Positions 5,719-6,786 of a stretch of 6,786 nucleotides of DNA are shown piece by piece; position 1 is the first letter of the stretch, and every line of letters starts with the position of its first letter. Under the pieces are notes generated by a model. That model was not told the origin of the DNA. It saw only the letters and a program-made list of their open reading frames with translations, and did no database searches. This DNA comes from Pseudomonadota bacterium (GTDB taxonomy: Bacteria; Pseudomonadota; Alphaproteobacteria; Rhizobiales; Hyphomicrobiaceae): assembly GCA_023410905.1 (NCBI GenBank), contig JAEYPL010000192.1, forward strand, positions 1 to 6,786. The letters are read 5' to 3'. The position numbers and the translations under genes are program-made.

Positions 5719-6693
5719 ATGACCGAAGCCAGCGCGCCCGCACCGCGTCGCCCATGGACACCGGCGAGCTATTATCCCGATCCTGCCATCCGCATTCTGC
5801 ATCCGAGCTTTCAGCGCTATGTCATCGCGCTCGGTGCGGTCGAGCGTCTTGCAGTCGGCTTTCGCTGGGCAGAAGGTCCGGTCTGGTTCGGTGATGGGCG
5901 CTACCTGCTTTGGAGCGACATTCCAAACAACCGCATCATGCGCTGGGATGAAGAGACGGGCGTGACGTCCGTCTTCCGCAAGCCGTCGGACTACGCGAAC
6001 GGTCATACGCGCGATCGCCAGGGCCGGTTGATCACATGCGAGCACGGCGCACGTCGCGTCACACGTACGGAATACGACGGCACGATTACCGTCCTCGCCG
6101 ATCGCTTCGACGGCAAGCGCCTCAACTCGCCGAACGACGTCGTCGTGAAGTCCGATGGCAGCATCTGGTTCACGGATCCGCCCTTTGGCCTGCTGAGCGA
6201 TTACGAGGGATACAAAGCCGAGCAGGAGCTCCCGCACGGGCTCTATCGCATCGATGGCGCGAGCGGCCGGCTGGATCTGCTCGCGGATGATATTCCGGGC
6301 CCGAACGGCCTCGCCTTCTCGCCGGACGAAAGCATCCTCTATGTGGTCGCGTCACGGGCGCAGCCCAATCGCGAGATCATCGGCTATGACGTGACGGCGG
6401 GTGGCACGAAGCTCGCCAATCGCCGCGTCGTCATCGATGCCGCAGGTGGCACGCCGGACGGCTTCCGGGTCGACACGGATGGCAATCTCTGGTGCGGCTG
6501 GGGCATGGGCACGGAGGAGCTGGACGGGGTGCGCATTTTCGCGCCCGACGGCACGCCGATCGGCCATATCGCGCTACCGGAGCGCTGCGCCAACGTCTGC
6601 TTCGGCGGCCTCAAGCGCAATCGCCTGTTCATGGCCGCGAGCCAGTCCCTCTATGCGGTCTATGTCAATGCCCAAGGCGTGAAGGGCGGTTGA
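5719..6693 (+). CDS. SMP-30/gluconolactonase/LRE-family lactonase
   Basis: The 324-aa protein is a six-bladed beta-propeller of the SMP-30/gluconolactonase family, metal-dependent hydrolases of sugar lactones and related esters. By family motif the metal ligands are E52 (RWAEGPVWF, 49-57), N196 (GPNGLAFSPDE, 194-204) and D247 (TPDGFRVDTDGNLW, 245-258). N139 in LNSPNDVVV (135-143) is the substrate-side asparagine. Other blade motifs are LLWSDIPNNRIMRWD (63-77), ANGHTRDRQGRLITCEHG (93-110) and IWFTDPPFG (149-157). No signal peptide is visible, so it is probably cytoplasmic. GGAGG (5703-5707) lies 11 nt before the ATG, a slightly long spacing. It follows the Rid-like gene by 39 nt in the same direction. 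The family name does not fix the substrate; gluconolactone, another aldonolactone or a phosphotriester-like substrate are all possible. Confidence 0.9.
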   Translation: MTEASAPAPRRPWTPASYYPDPAIRILHPSFQRYVIALGAVERLAVGFRWAEGPVWFGDGRYLLWSDIPNNRIMRWDEETGVTSVFRKPSDYANGHTRDRQGRLITCEHGARRVTRTEYDGTITVLADRFDGKRLNSPNDVVVKSDGSIWFTDPPFGLLSDYEGYKAEQELPHGLYRIDGASGRLDLLADDIPGPNGLAFSPDESILYVVASRAQPNREIIGYDVTAGGTKLANRRVVIDAAGGTPDGFRVDTDGNLWCGWGMGTEELDGVRIFAPDGTPIGHIALPERCANVCFGGLKRNRLFMAASQSLYAVYVNAQGVKGG

Positions 6694-6702
6694 CATCATT
6701 TT

Positions 6703-6730
6703 CCCTCTCCCCGTCCTTACGGGGAGAGGG
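6703..6730. repeat. 12-bp hairpin of a dispersed GC-rich repeat, after the lactonase gene
   Basis: Arms 6703-6714 and 6719-6730 are perfectly complementary around a CCTT loop, starting 10 nt after the lactonase stop. No T-run follows, so a Rho-independent role is weak, though the stem could protect the 3' end of the mRNA. The CCCTCTCCCC...GGGGAGAGGG pattern followed by TTAGGGTGAGGGGC matches, from memory, a palindromic intergenic element scattered through many rhizobial and related genomes. Confidence 0.6.
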
Positions 6731-6734
6731 TTAG

Positions 6735-6785
6735 GGTGAGGGGCGGCAGAGCTGAAGGCGCTTGCGTTTGTCGCCGCCCCTCATC
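6735..6785. repeat. Second, larger inverted repeat at the right edge
   Basis: TGAGGGGCGGC (6737-6747) is the exact reverse complement of 6773-6783, around a 25-nt loop. The pairing extends outward by a G-T and two G-C pairs to the window edge. It directly follows the 12-bp hairpin, and together they look like one composite dispersed repeat that continues beyond the window. No coding sequence is supported in 6694-6786. Confidence 0.5.
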
Positions 6786-6786
6786 C

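Noticed and set aside
5236..6237. Minus-strand open frame of 333 codons opposite the Rid and lactonase genes
   Set aside because: It spans two genes with clear family motifs and the gap between them; a GC-driven shadow.
47..6749. Shared 10-mer GGGGCGGCAG at 47-56 and 6740-6749 as flanking repeats of a mobile segment
   Set aside because: It is too short and GC-rich to be meaningful, and the enclosed genes are housekeeping-like without any recombinase.

Overview
This window looks like ordinary, GC-rich chromosome from an alphaproteobacterium, most likely of the order Hyphomicrobiales (Rhizobiales). The main evidence is a cysteine-free Irr-type Fur-family regulator, an alphaproteobacterial-style SuhB ('FLMEE' metal site), and a MotA/ExbB-like plus OmpA-like gene pair of a kind I recall from this order. 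The window also ends in a GC-rich hairpin repeat of the dispersed type common in these genomes. I see no tRNA, rRNA, CRISPR array, transposase, integrase or phage gene.

Layout. Positions 1-180 form a structured GC-rich leader with three successive hairpins. It is followed on the + strand by suhB (inositol monophosphatase family, 181-972). After a 172-nt gap comes a tight two-gene operon: a four-helix MotA/TolQ/ExbB-type channel protein (1145-2182), then, 12 nt later, a membrane-anchored coiled-coil protein with a C-terminal OmpA/MotB peptidoglycan-binding domain (2195-3223). A 209-nt intergenic region with a candidate Irr-binding (ICE-like) site, a possible promoter and a hairpin-T5 element leads to irr (3433-3897). 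A perfect 16-bp hairpin with a T-run (3949-3985) separates irr from the convergent kdsD/kpsF gene (arabinose-5-phosphate isomerase, minus strand, 4038-5066). A divergent intergenic region then leads to a + strand pair: a Rid-family protein (5296-5679) and an SMP-30/gluconolactonase-family lactonase (5719-6693). The window closes with dispersed-repeat-type inverted repeats (6703-6786).

How the genes work together. Three products concern the envelope. KdsD makes the Kdo precursor for lipopolysaccharide. The channel protein and OmpA-like protein have the architecture of an ion-driven, peptidoglycan-anchored inner-membrane machine, probably a housekeeping envelope system and not a flagellar stator, because no flagellar genes are present. 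Irr is the haem/iron-status regulator typical of this order. The Rid-like and SMP-30 genes probably form a small metabolic operon. The Rid-like protein lacks the arginine used by true RidA imine deaminases, so its chemistry is open.

No clearly new system is visible. The best candidates for undescribed biology are the stand-alone MotA-like/OmpA-like pair and the arginine-less Rid protein paired with a lactonase.
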